A stretch of 22,343 bases of DNA from MHLP01 sp043736515 (GTDB taxonomy: Bacteria > Patescibacteriota > Minisyncoccia > Phycocordibacterales > UBA6899). The stretch covers positions 1 through 22,343 of the forward strand of contig JAYTCK010000039.1 in assembly GCA_043736515.1 (NCBI GenBank). The letters run 5' to 3'. The position numbers were made by a program, and so were the translations under genes. Shown here piece after piece: positions 7,504-14,204 of this stretch (positions within the stretch are counted from its first letter, which is position 1; the number at the start of each line of letters is the position of its first letter). The notes below the pieces were generated by a model. It was not told the DNA's origin. It was given only the letters and a program-made list of their open reading frames with translations, and ran no database searches.

Positions 7504-7535
7504 CGAACCTTTTATTATTCAAAAAATATATATCT

Positions 7536-7688
7536 ATGCTTGAAACAATCGCAGTTATCCTTGTCGTGTTGTGGCTCGTGGGCATGGTAAGTTCGTATAC
7601 AATAGGCGGGTTTATCCATGTGCTTTTGGTCGTGGCAATCATTATGGTGCTGATGCGACTCATCCGTGGACAAAATCCTATAGGTTAA
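7536..7688 (+). CDS. lmo0937-family mini membrane protein (50 aa)
   Basis: Short frame from ATG at 7536 to TAA at 7688. The sequence begins MLETIAVILVVLWLVGMVSS, continues YTIGGFIHVLLVVAIIMVLM and ends RLIRGQNPIG. Two TM helices are joined by a YTIGG turn, matching the lmo0937 family of ~50-residue membrane proteins in length and layout. These are widespread and of unknown function, often near stress genes. Here it lies between a small-stress-type region and an exported Fn3 protein. The palindrome at 7492-7503 lies upstream. Confidence 0.82.
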   Translation: MLETIAVILVVLWLVGMVSSYTIGGFIHVLLVVAIIMVLMRLIRGQNPIG

Positions 7689-7710
7689 TTTAGAGGTTAA
7701 TTTTTTTATC

Positions 7711-8232
7711 ATGAATAAAAATATGCTCATTGTGGTATTGCTGTTCGTGCTCCTTGTTGGAGTCGGATTGTATGCATCATTCAAAGAAGATGCAATTATT
7801 GTTGTACCTAGTTCATCTACGATAGTTACGCCTTCTCCCGTCACGCCGCAAGCCACAACCACAGTGACCAATAATTCGACGACGACAATAATTCTCAATC
7901 CAGGGAGCCCGCAAACGCGAGAGAGAGCACCGTATGTAGAAGTAAATTCGGCAACGAACATTTCCTCCTCCTCGGCGCGTCTTGTTGGGCGCATTAATCC
8001 AAGGGGGATAGATTCGACATACTGGTTTGAATATAGTGAGGATTCGCTACTCGGCAGTCTTATTGGCGGAGGCGAAACAGCAAAAACGGTAACGAGTGCG
8101 GGAGGGACCACATCTGTGGCAAGCACCATCACCGGTCTTGAGACAAATACAAAATATTACTACAGGCTCGTTGGAAGAAATGCAGAGGATACGCTACGAA
8201 GTGAAATTGTGACATTCACCACAGCAAGGTAG
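7711..8232 (+). CDS. Membrane-anchored Fn3-like domain protein
   Basis: 173 residues. An N-terminal hydrophobic segment (5-22) after MNKN acts as signal anchor. A Thr/Ser/Pro/Asn-rich spacer (~33-70) is followed by a fibronectin type III-like beta-sandwich (~74-172) recognised from the pattern SSSSARLVGRINPRG, STYWFEYS, STITGLETNTKYYYRLVGRN and a final VTFTT strand. The role is probably surface display or adhesion. It converges on another Fn3-containing gene (8300-9100) across a shared bidirectional terminator, which suggests related surface functions. There is no catalytic motif and no obvious -10 close to the start. Confidence 0.72.
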   Translation: MNKNMLIVVLLFVLLVGVGLYASFKEDAIIVVPSSSTIVTPSPVTPQATTTVTNNSTTTIILNPGSPQTRERAPYVEVNSATNISSSSARLVGRINPRGIDSTYWFEYSEDSLLGSLIGGGETAKTVTSAGGTTSVASTITGLETNTKYYYRLVGRNAEDTLRSEIVTFTTAR

Positions 8233-8240
8233 CACTACGT

Positions 8241-8274
8241 AAAAACACCACTCCCTTCCGGAGTGGTGTTTTTA
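8241..8274. terminator. Bidirectional terminator between convergent Fn3 genes
   Basis: A 12-bp stem (8243-8254 with 8260-8271) has loop CTTCC. An A-run lies before it and a T-run after it, so it can serve both the plus-strand gene ending at 8232 and the minus-strand gene ending at 8300. Confidence 0.93.
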
Positions 8275-8299
8275 TTATGTCGCCATTATTCCCTCTACA

Positions 8300-9100
8300 C
8301 TACGGCAGAGTATCGAGGGTATAAGGTATGGTGTTGATCGTTGTATTGCCGGCGGCATCAGTTACTGCGATCTTGTAGTAATAGCGTTCACCTGGGATTA
8401 GTCCGCTGATCATTGTTTGGTGCTGCATAGTGTATTGATCCGCAATTGCAATCGGATTATGGAGTACAATATATGGCCATTTGTTGCCATAGAATATGTG
8501 GCCCCGTGTAGGTTCGTTGGTTGTCCAGGATACTGATGCAGTGTCGCGTGTTACCAAGGACGATTCTACTGTAAGGATGACTGGTGCCATTCTGTCTCCA
8601 ACACCCAGAGTACCTGTATTGGGTACGTCGGGGGTAGTGATCGAAGTATTTCCTCCCACAGCGGTGCCACTTGTCAGGTGCATGTTGATGAGCGAAAGCG
8701 TTTGAGGCCCCATGCGTCCAACAGCGGGGAGCCCGTTCGTCGTTTGGAAGCGCTTCACCGCGTCTCTTGTGAGTTGTCCAAAGTATCCTGTCACAAGTCC
8801 TTCGGGATATACGTTGGGGTCTTCTGCAAGGAATAGCTGAAGCAAAGACACATCACTTCCTGAATCTCCAAGTTTCAGTTGTCGTAGGAGTATTTCTTCG
8901 CTCTGTGTCTGTGACGCAACGCTAGTTGTTATGGTGGGCGGATTCATTGTTGTGCTGCTCGTCGCGCGTGTTGTTGCATCTGTTTGTGCAAAGAGATGAT
9001 CCGGAAGCATGAGTGCAATAAAAAGAATCGCACTGAGTGCAAGGCCAAAGAGGGCCGGTGCTGGAACATGAAACGAAACAGGCTGAATTTGATTTTTCAT
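8300..9100 (-). CDS. Exported PG_binding_1 plus Fn3-like surface protein
   Basis: 266 residues. The signal region has a hydrophobic core ~14-32 and a likely cleavage after LFA at 36-38. A Thr/Ser linker (~40-66) is followed by PG_binding_1 (~73-140; LKLGDSGSDVSLLQLFL to GRMGPQTLSLIN), which should hold it on the wall. An Fn3-like domain (~170-262) then has the SVSWTTNEPTRGHIFYG and GLIPGERYYYKIAVTDAAGNT strands seen in Fn3 and phosphatase-N-like modules. There is no catalytic centre. The PG_binding_1 sequence is closely similar to that in the cupredoxin protein of this window. The role is probably wall-anchored recognition. The 245-nt gap beyond its start (9101-9345) shows only the trhO promoter. 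Confidence 0.82.
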   Translation of the reverse strand: MKNQIQPVSFHVPAPALFGLALSAILFIALMLPDHLFAQTDATTRATSSTTMNPPTITTSVASQTQSEEILLRQLKLGDSGSDVSLLQLFLAEDPNVYPEGLVTGYFGQLTRDAVKRFQTTNGLPAVGRMGPQTLSLINMHLTSGTAVGGNTSITTPDVPNTGTLGVGDRMAPVILTVESSLVTRDTASVSWTTNEPTRGHIFYGNKWPYIVLHNPIAIADQYTMQHQTMISGLIPGERYYYKIAVTDAAGNTTINTIPYTLDTLP

Positions 9101-9305
9101 TCTAGTAATATGATGAGGAATAAATTACGTGAACATGTATGTGAGCGGATAATATAGTGGACAAGGCCGCCACCCCTTCTTTGCCGAATCTTATCAGTGT
9201 GAAGTGAAAGATATGTGAATCAGGATGAAAGTTTTGTACTTTATAAATAGACAATAGTATGCATTTTTATTGAGAAAACGGGCGCCTACTATTCGCCTTC
9301 TGTAC

Positions 9306-9333
9306 TTGCTGAAATTTTTTGTCTTGCTATAAC
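9306..9333 (+). promoter_or_regulatory. Promoter of trhO (extended -10)
   Basis: TTGCTG (9306-9311), a 16-nt spacer and TATAAC (9328-9333) preceded by TGC form an extended -10 promoter. Transcription would start about 5 nt before the ATG at 9346. Confidence 0.55.
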
Positions 9334-9345
9334 TAGTGAACGCAT

Positions 9346-10275
9346 ATGGAAAATCCCCAAGAATTCCGAGAAATTATAATCTATTACAAATATACGCACG
9401 TTGCTGATCCGGTGGGTTTTATGAAGTGGCACAAAAAAGTGGGCTTCGAGCTTAATCTCGTGGGAAGAATACTTATTGCAGAGGAGGGGATAAACGGCAC
9501 ACTGGAGGGAGCATCGACCGATCTTGCCGAATACGAAAGACTCATGCATGCACAAGACGGCTCTCTGGGGACATTTGGTGATTTATCAGACCTTTGGTTT
9601 AAGCACAGTAGAGGCACAGGAAGTGCGTTTCCCAAACTCAAGGTAAAGGTGCGCAAGGAAATCGTCACCTTGGGAGTAGAGAATGAAGACATTGACCCCA
9701 ACAAGGAAACGGGAATACACATTACTCCGGAAGAGCTGAAAGCATGGATTGCCAATGGGGAAGATTTTGAGATCGTCGACATGCGCAATGATTACGAATA
9801 TGCGGTGGGGCATTTTAAAAATTCCATAAATCCCAACATCGAAAACTTTCGCGACTTACCGCACGCAATTCCCGGCCTCGGACTAGCCAAAACAAAAAAA
9901 ATACTTGCAGTGTGCACTTATGGAGTGCGCTGTGAAAAAGCGACAGGATTACTCAAAAAGGAAGGATTTGAGGATGTATATCAGCTTAAAGGAGGTATTG
10001 GTACATATATGAAAGCATATCCGGGTGAAGATTTCCTCGGCTCCCTTTTTGTATTCGACGATCGCATGACCGAACGATTTACCGATAATTACGAAATTGT
10101 AGGAAAATGCCGTGTATGTAGCGTGGCAAGTGAGCATTACACTAATTGTGGCATCCCGGAGTGCCACAAGAAAATGATTGTTTGCGAACCCTGCATTCAA
10201 AATGAAACGAATGTATGGTGTAGTGTGGATTGCCAACAAAAAGCTACTCCACAATATGCAAAAAATTTGAGATAA
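9346..10275 (+). CDS. trhO: tRNA uridine(34) hydroxylase, rhodanese family (TrhO/YceA)
   Basis: Oxygen-dependent hydroxylation of uridine 34 in tRNA, making ho5U; acts in the cytosol. The 309 residues match the family. An N-terminal acylphosphatase-like UPF0176 domain (~8-105) contains AEEGINGTLEG. A rhodanese domain (~125-228) has the DMRNDYEYAVGHFKNSINP entry motif and active-site loop CTYGVRCEKA (C190, second Cys C196). The C-terminal region (~235-309) carries eight Cys (255, 258, 268, 273, 280, 283, 292, 296), probably binding zinc. It sits next to a STAS-like gene 8 nt downstream. The assignment is confident from the active-site loop and architecture. Confidence 0.92.
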   Translation: MENPQEFREIIIYYKYTHVADPVGFMKWHKKVGFELNLVGRILIAEEGINGTLEGASTDLAEYERLMHAQDGSLGTFGDLSDLWFKHSRGTGSAFPKLKVKVRKEIVTLGVENEDIDPNKETGIHITPEELKAWIANGEDFEIVDMRNDYEYAVGHFKNSINPNIENFRDLPHAIPGLGLAKTKKILAVCTYGVRCEKATGLLKKEGFEDVYQLKGGIGTYMKAYPGEDFLGSLFVFDDRMTERFTDNYEIVGKCRVCSVASEHYTNCGIPECHKKMIVCEPCIQNETNVWCSVDCQQKATPQYAKNLR

Positions 10276-10283
10276 TAGTACCT
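10271..10283 (+). promoter_or_regulatory. Leaderless-type -10 box before the STAS-like gene
   Basis: GATAAT (10271-10276) ends 7 nt before the ATG at 10284, overlapping the trhO stop. No clear -35 is seen. It supports the 10284 start over the in-frame ATG at 10230 inside trhO. Confidence 0.4.
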
Positions 10284-10706
10284 ATGGAACATAATGAAAT
10301 TCATTCAGAAAACCTCACCCTGAGCTCAAGTATCGGTCCCGACAGCATTATTTATGTTACGATGGGTGGCAAAATCACGAACGACAACCTGGATGTGTTT
10401 GAGGCGTGGACAAAGGGGCTTCAGTCGCAGGTTGACACCATGGCCGCCCAAAAAAAATTCCCCGTACTTGTCTATAGCGACGTAAGTCAGGTAGAACACT
10501 TTGAGCGTAAACCCATCAGGCCACTCCGCGAGCTCTTTGCGCACGATAAACAATATGAAATGAAAAGTGCCATTGTCGGTGCAAGTTTCTTTGTTGCCAA
10601 ACTCATCGATGCTATTGTTGAGTTTACGGGACGATCGAATGTGCGCCAATTTGAGACAAAAAAGGACGCGCTTGCGTGGCTACTCGCTGGAAACGTGGCT
10701 GAATAA
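10284..10706 (+). CDS. STAS/SpoIIAA-like domain protein
   Basis: 140 residues from ATG at 10284. The upstream ATG at 10230 would overlap trhO by 46 nt. The layout of alternating strands and helices fits a SpoIIAA-like/STAS fold: IIYVTMGGKITNDNLDVFEAW, then FPVLVYSDVSQVEHF, then EMKSAIVGASFFVAKLIDAIVEF and a final FETKKDALAWL helix. Proteins of this type are usually cytosolic regulators or lipid/ligand binders. The typical anti-sigma-antagonist Ser/Thr motif is not obvious. It is 8 nt from trhO and convergent with the DedA gene. Fold call by pattern only. Confidence 0.6.
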   Translation: MEHNEIHSENLTLSSSIGPDSIIYVTMGGKITNDNLDVFEAWTKGLQSQVDTMAAQKKFPVLVYSDVSQVEHFERKPIRPLRELFAHDKQYEMKSAIVGASFFVAKLIDAIVEFTGRSNVRQFETKKDALAWLLAGNVAE

Positions 10707-10713
10707 TCAGACA

Positions 10714-11313
10714 CTATGACATATTGCGCTCCTTTCGTGCCTTGATGAATTCATACACCACCGGGAGAAGCGATACCACGATGATAATAAGCACGATCAC
10801 ATGCAAGTATTTTTCCGCATCGGGAATAAGACTGCCAAGAAAATAGCCGGCAAGGAGCATGCTCCCCACCCAGGAAGCACCACCGACAATGTTGTATATA
10901 ATAAATTCACGGTAGGGCATCTCTGCCACTCCCGCCACAATGGGGACAAATGTACGGAATATCGGCAAAAACCTTGCGAGGAATACGGCCTTTTTTCCAT
11001 ACTTAAGAAAAAAATTGTGTGCACGAATAACATGTGCTGGTTTAAAAAATCGCGATTCCTCCCGTGTAAAAATTTTTGGTCCCACTCGTCTGCCAAAGGC
11101 ATATCCCACACTGTCGCCGAGTACTGCGGCCACAAAGAGCGACGTCAGCAGGATAACAATGTTGAGTGAGCCTTGTGAAGCAACAAAACCCGCGGTAAAA
11201 AGGAGGCTGTCTCCAGGCAAGAAGAAACCAAAAAATAAACCCGACTCAGCAAACACAATAGCAAAAAGGCCAAGGTAGCCGGCGGTAGTGATGAGTGCAA
11301 GGAGGTCAAACAT
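10714..11313 (-). CDS. DedA family membrane protein
   Basis: 199 residues with several hydrophobic helices and the hallmark DedA sequences: the early FAESGLFFGFFLPGDSLLF segment, a GDSVGYAFGRRVG motif, the FLARFLPIFRTFVPIVAGVAEM re-entrant motif with its conserved Arg residues, and NIVGGASWV. DedA/VTT-fold proteins move or flip lipids (for example recycling undecaprenyl phosphate or phosphatidylethanolamine in some members) and keep membrane balance. Which lipid is used here is unknown. It ends 7 nt from the convergent STAS-like gene and is divergent from the thermonuclease, sharing the interval 11314-11357. Confidence 0.92.
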   Translation of the reverse strand: MFDLLALITTAGYLGLFAIVFAESGLFFGFFLPGDSLLFTAGFVASQGSLNIVILLTSLFVAAVLGDSVGYAFGRRVGPKIFTREESRFFKPAHVIRAHNFFLKYGKKAVFLARFLPIFRTFVPIVAGVAEMPYREFIIYNIVGGASWVGSMLLAGYFLGSLIPDAEKYLHVIVLIIIVVSLLPVVYEFIKARKERNMS

Positions 11314-11336
11314 AATTAGACAGAGTGGTCCTATGC

Positions 11337-11365
11337 ATTATAAGTTATACTCAGCAGATGAACAA
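11337..11365 (-). promoter_or_regulatory. DedA promoter, overlapping the thermonuclease promoter
   Basis: On the minus strand, TATAAT (11337-11342) has a weak -35 TTGTTC (11360-11365) 17 nt upstream and a leader of ~20 nt. It overlaps the plus-strand -10 TATACT at 11346-11351, so both divergent promoters cannot be occupied at once. Confidence 0.6.
11346..11357 (+). promoter_or_regulatory. Leaderless-type -10 box of the thermonuclease gene
   Basis: TATACT (11346-11351) lies exactly 6 nt before the ATG at 11358. This supports 11358 as the start rather than the ATG at 11325, which would lie upstream of the promoter. Confidence 0.6.
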
Positions 11366-11900
11366 ACACCATGTAGCATTTCTCTTGGGAGTGGTTCTCC
11401 TCCTTCTCGCTGCGTTTGATGGTCAATATACGGTCGTTCCCGAGAAGATTGAGGCTATGGAGGAATCCGTAGGAAGGGATACATACCCCGTGCTTCGGGT
11501 GATTGATGGGGACACTGTCCTAGTGCTCATGGAGGGGGAGCCTGTGCGGCTCCGCATGTTGGGAATAAATACTCCGGAAACTGTTGATCCGCGAAAAAAA
11601 GTGGAGTGTTTTGGTAAAGAGGCATCACAGCGCGCAAAAGAACTATTGGATGGGGTTTCTGTCCGTCTTGAAACTGATACAACGCAGGGACGCTATGATC
11701 GTTATGGACGTCTGCTGGCATATGCATATCTTCCTGACGGCATACTATTTAACCAACTGATGATTGAAGAGGGATTTGCCTATGAATATACATACCGATT
11801 CCCATATCGTTTACAATCGGAATTCAAGGCCGCCGAAGAGCGTGCGCGCTTCTTTAAGCGCGGCCTTTTTGCACCCGGTGTGTGTAGTGTTGTGCCGTAG
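11358..11900 (+). CDS. Exported thermonuclease-family (SNase) nuclease
   Basis: 180 residues from the ATG at 11358. An N-terminal hydrophobic segment (6-20) exports or anchors it. The SNase domain (~42-170) has the VIDGDTV metal-site motif (D50, D52), RLRMLGINTPE (catalytic R66 and E74) and DRYGRLLAYAY (catalytic R118), so all catalytic residues expected of staphylococcal nuclease relatives are present. C84 and C176 could form a disulfide. It should cleave DNA and RNA outside the cell, plausibly for nucleotide scavenging, which would fit a reduced-genome organism (inference). It is divergent from DedA. Confidence 0.9.
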   Translation: MNKHHVAFLLGVVLLLLAAFDGQYTVVPEKIEAMEESVGRDTYPVLRVIDGDTVLVLMEGEPVRLRMLGINTPETVDPRKKVECFGKEASQRAKELLDGVSVRLETDTTQGRYDRYGRLLAYAYLPDGILFNQLMIEEGFAYEYTYRFPYRLQSEFKAAEERARFFKRGLFAPGVCSVVP

Positions 11901-11904
11901 ACAG

Positions 11905-12090
11905 TTCGCACCTTGCCGTGCTACTGGCGTGCAAATGCCTTCGCGGCCCTGCCGCGAGAAGGGCACTAAAGTCCGTATCGGCGGCGGCCGGTTCTTTTCA
12001 GCAAAGAACGCCTAGTTCAGCCTCTCCGGATGCCCCGTTGGCTTGCCTGCCTGCGCAGGCGGGCAGCAATTGGACGAGCGGGCTGACGTT
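11905..12090. other. GC-rich hairpin island, no gene seen
   Basis: This stretch between the thermonuclease and the next small gene is visibly richer in G and C than its surroundings and holds several foldable segments. One is a TTCGCGG/CCGCGA-type stem near 11940-11960. Another is GTTCTTT/AAAGAAC around 11992-12009. A third is a near-perfect palindrome at 12045-12064 (GCCTGCCTGC with GCAGGCGGGC, one GU pair). No T-run follows. Frames across it have poor composition. It could be a structured RNA, a dispersed repeat or a recombination hot spot. Confidence 0.45.
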
Positions 12091-12105
12091 CTTTACTATG
12101 GTGAT
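12070..12105 (+). promoter_or_regulatory. Leaderless-type promoter of the 106-aa gene
   Basis: TTGGAC (12070-12075), an 18-nt spacer, TACTAT (12094-12099), then 6 nt to the ATG at 12106. Confidence 0.45.
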
Positions 12106-12426
12106 ATGACACATCACGAACAACCACCCGAACAATTTCCTTCGCATGAGGAACTTAAGAATGCGTTTGAGCAACTTCTTGGTGGAATAGAATACAAAGT
12201 ACTTGGTGAGCCGCGCGATGACCTGTTTGAGATCGAGACAATGGAAAATGGGGAGCGGGTGGGGTACGCATACAAAAAAGCAAAGTATGACTATCGGAAT
12301 GATACACTCCCAGATACAGCAAAATTTTCGGCATCAATTCACAAGATCTTTTATGATGGCGATGTGCCAGTAGGGGGAGAGTGTGTTGCAAATTATCTCG
12401 ATGGACAGTGGCAATTTGTAACCTAG
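12106..12426 (+). CDS. Small acidic protein of unknown function (106 aa)
   Basis: Starts at ATG 12106. The frame continues upstream to an ATG at 12043, but that part lies in the hairpin island and ahead of the promoter. The protein is soluble. An N-terminal helix (HEELKNAFEQLLGG) leads into a probable beta-rich region with EYKVLGEPRDDLFEIETM, RVGYAYKKAKYDY, KFSASIHKIFYDGD and a C-terminal ANYLDGQWQFVT. There are no Cys-rich, membrane or nucleotide-binding motifs. No family was recognised. It converges on the minus-strand 114-aa gene. Confidence 0.6.
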   Translation: MTHHEQPPEQFPSHEELKNAFEQLLGGIEYKVLGEPRDDLFEIETMENGERVGYAYKKAKYDYRNDTLPDTAKFSASIHKIFYDGDVPVGGECVANYLDGQWQFVT

Positions 12427-12438
12427 ATTTTTTGGCAT

Positions 12439-12470
12439 AAAAAAACCCCAGCCTACGAATAGTTTGGGGG
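12439..12470 (-). terminator. Terminator of the 114-aa gene
   Basis: Read on the minus strand, CCCCA (12469-12465) pairs with TGGGG (12450-12446) around a longer partly paired loop. A run of seven T follows (12445-12439). On the plus strand no T-run follows, so it mainly serves the minus-strand gene. Confidence 0.65.
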
Positions 12471-12476
12471 TGTTGA

Positions 12477-12821
12477 TCAGTCGCTGCGTTTTTGTCGAAT
12501 GGTGTGGAGAACGATATGCACGTAGCTGGCAACGGTATTGTTGTCGGCGGTAACCTTGCCAAGGAAATTGATTTCTGCCCTGCTTTTCGTTGATGACAGC
12601 AGAGCACGAACACTCTGACTTTCTTCGGGAGTCAGATGTGGGATGACAAAACCGTAGGTACGGGCACCATTTTCAGAGGGAGAACATACGTCCTGCATCT
12701 GTTTGATGAGCACACCTGCGTTTTCGGCGAAATGATTTTGTATCGACCCTACTTTGATGAGATGTTTCTTGAAAATTTCCGCAGTGAGCGGAACAACGGT
12801 TGCGGTCATATCTCCGTTCAT
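12477..12821 (-). CDS. Protein of unknown function (114 aa) with Shine-Dalgarno
   Basis: Soluble, 114 residues. The N-terminal half is helical (TAEIFKKHLIKVGSIQNHFAENAGVLIKQMQD). The C-terminal half holds GFVIPHLTPEESQSVRALL and a final VASYVHIVLHTIRQKR helix. No known domain was recognised. It starts at ATG 12821 with AGGAG about 7 nt upstream, one of few clear Shine-Dalgarno sites in the window. It has its own strong promoter at 12868-12896 and its own terminator, so it is expressed independently of the lexA-dinB operon ending just upstream at 12908. Confidence 0.65.
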   Translation of the reverse strand: MNGDMTATVVPLTAEIFKKHLIKVGSIQNHFAENAGVLIKQMQDVCSPSENGARTYGFVIPHLTPEESQSVRALLSSTKSRAEINFLGKVTADNNTVASYVHIVLHTIRQKRSD

Positions 12822-12867
12822 GACGATCTCCTCTGTTTGGGGTAAATTGAGAACTTCTTCTAGATAA

Positions 12868-12896
12868 TATATACTCTTTCATTTATATCTTGTCAA
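12868..12896 (-). promoter_or_regulatory. Strong sigma-70-type promoter of the 114-aa gene
   Basis: On the minus strand a perfect TTGACA (12896-12891) is followed after 17 nt by TATATA (12873-12868). The leader is ~40 nt and ends in an AGGAG Shine-Dalgarno before the ATG at 12821. Confidence 0.78.
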
Positions 12897-12907
12897 GATA
12901 GCCACTC

Positions 12908-14173
12908 CTAATTAATAGTCCCAATCATGGGGATTCCTGTACGATCCCAGCTTTCTTTGTTAAGCGCAGCATCATTCATGTGCTCCGACGTAAACTCGTG
13001 CGTACTCGAGGCAAGATAGACCACAGATTTTCCATAACGACTACGAAGCGCATCGATGTGGGTGTATACATGCTCAAGTTTTTGTGAGCGTCCGAGAGTG
13101 TCAAAGAGATCCTGCTCGGCCGCATGGTTCTGAATCACTCCAAACGCGGTTACCCCCGCCGCGCGATAGTATGTGCCCCTGTCCCACAATTCATCAAGTC
13201 CCATCGTTACAACACCCAAAATTTCTTCCGGGATATTTGTTGCGCGCGAGAGTGAGACTTTTTTGCCACGATATTGCATGGATTGTTTTTTGAGGAAAAA
13301 TGCAATATTTCTTGCGGCAAGACCGTCGTTTCGCAATCGGGCACATACCACTTCAATATGGCGGGAGAGTTCAGCCAAAAGAAAATTTTTATTTGAAGAA
13401 GGGGGAGCGAATGTTCTCGTGCGCATGAAGGATTGCTGCGGACCCGCCCTCTTTGTCGCAAGTGCGAGGACTGATTCACCGCGCAGCTCATGCCAAATTT
13501 CCACGCAGGGCTTCGCAAATGTTTGCGCTACCCATTCTTTTGGTTTTTGTACAAATTGAAGTGCGCTCACAACTCCGGAGGCATTGAGGCGGAAAGCGGT
13601 CTCTGGCCCTATTCCCCAGACCTTTTCTACAGGAGCGTTGCTCAGAAATTGTGGAATGAGGGGCAGGGGGATGAGCGTGAGTCCATCAGGCTTTTGAAAA
13701 TTAGAAGCAAGTTTGGCGAGGACTTTGGTGGGTGCGATACCGACCGAGAATGTCATTCCGAGTTCGCGCTTGAGGTCCGACTTTACTGCAGAGCCAATCG
13801 CATGCACGTCTTGCCCTGCGTTCGTGATGTCCGCAAACGACTCGTCGATGGAGTAACGATCGAGAAGGGGAGTATATCGTTCAATGATGTTATTCATTCG
13901 CTGTGAAAAAAGTATATACGACGAATGATCTGCATCGAGAATGGCGGCGTCGGGACAGATCCGTCTGACTTCACGCATGTGCATGCCGCGAGTCACACCC
14001 ATGTGTTTGGCAATATAATTCATGGCGATTGCCATCCCTCGCTCACGTCCCACAACAACAGGCCTTCCCTTAAGGGACGGATCTTTTGCAATTTCACATC
14101 CCGCAAAAAATCCGTCACCATCGACGTGGAGAATTGCTCTTGGAAAATCCGGATGGGGTGGTGCGTGGGGCAT
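12908..14173 (-). CDS. dinB: Y-family DNA polymerase (DinB/UmuC type)
   Basis: Translesion DNA polymerase that copies damaged templates with low fidelity. 421 residues, as expected for a full-length UmuC/DinB protein. The first catalytic motif is HVDGDGFFAGCE (D18 and D20 metal ligands, F23 steric-gate position). The palm motif YSIDESF has D110 and E111, both needed for catalysis. Residues ~150-165 hold the FSVGIAPTKVLAKLASNFQKPDG finger motif. A helix-hairpin-helix-type VEKVWGIGPET follows near 190, and a little-finger domain makes up the rest. It lies 28 nt after lexA on the same strand, so the two form an SOS operon under the LexA box at 14782. Pol IV versus UmuC subtype is not decided; UmuC-like wording (FFAGCE, SIDESF) is present but no separate umuD exists. 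Confidence 0.9.
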   Translation of the reverse strand: MPHAPPHPDFPRAILHVDGDGFFAGCEIAKDPSLKGRPVVVGRERGMAIAMNYIAKHMGVTRGMHMREVRRICPDAAILDADHSSYILFSQRMNNIIERYTPLLDRYSIDESFADITNAGQDVHAIGSAVKSDLKRELGMTFSVGIAPTKVLAKLASNFQKPDGLTLIPLPLIPQFLSNAPVEKVWGIGPETAFRLNASGVVSALQFVQKPKEWVAQTFAKPCVEIWHELRGESVLALATKRAGPQQSFMRTRTFAPPSSNKNFLLAELSRHIEVVCARLRNDGLAARNIAFFLKKQSMQYRGKKVSLSRATNIPEEILGVVTMGLDELWDRGTYYRAAGVTAFGVIQNHAAEQDLFDTLGRSQKLEHVYTHIDALRSRYGKSVVYLASSTHEFTSEHMNDAALNKESWDRTGIPMIGTIN

Positions 14174-14189
14174 GGATGGACATTTCTTA

Positions 14190-14204
14190 TAGGACTCAGT
14201 CCTA
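14190..14204. repeat. 15-bp palindrome at the lexA-dinB junction
   Basis: TAGGACT-C-AGTCCTA is a perfect 7-bp inverted repeat around one base. It overlaps the lexA stop codon (14202-14204) and ends 16 nt before the dinB ATG. It could shape the mRNA between the two genes or bind a protein. Confidence 0.6.

Noticed and set aside
7515..8132. 205-aa minus-strand ORF opposite the Fn3 gene
   Set aside because: It covers the lmo0937-type gene and the Fn3 gene, which both have clear family patterns; the Thr-codon bias of the sense strand creates the open antisense frame.
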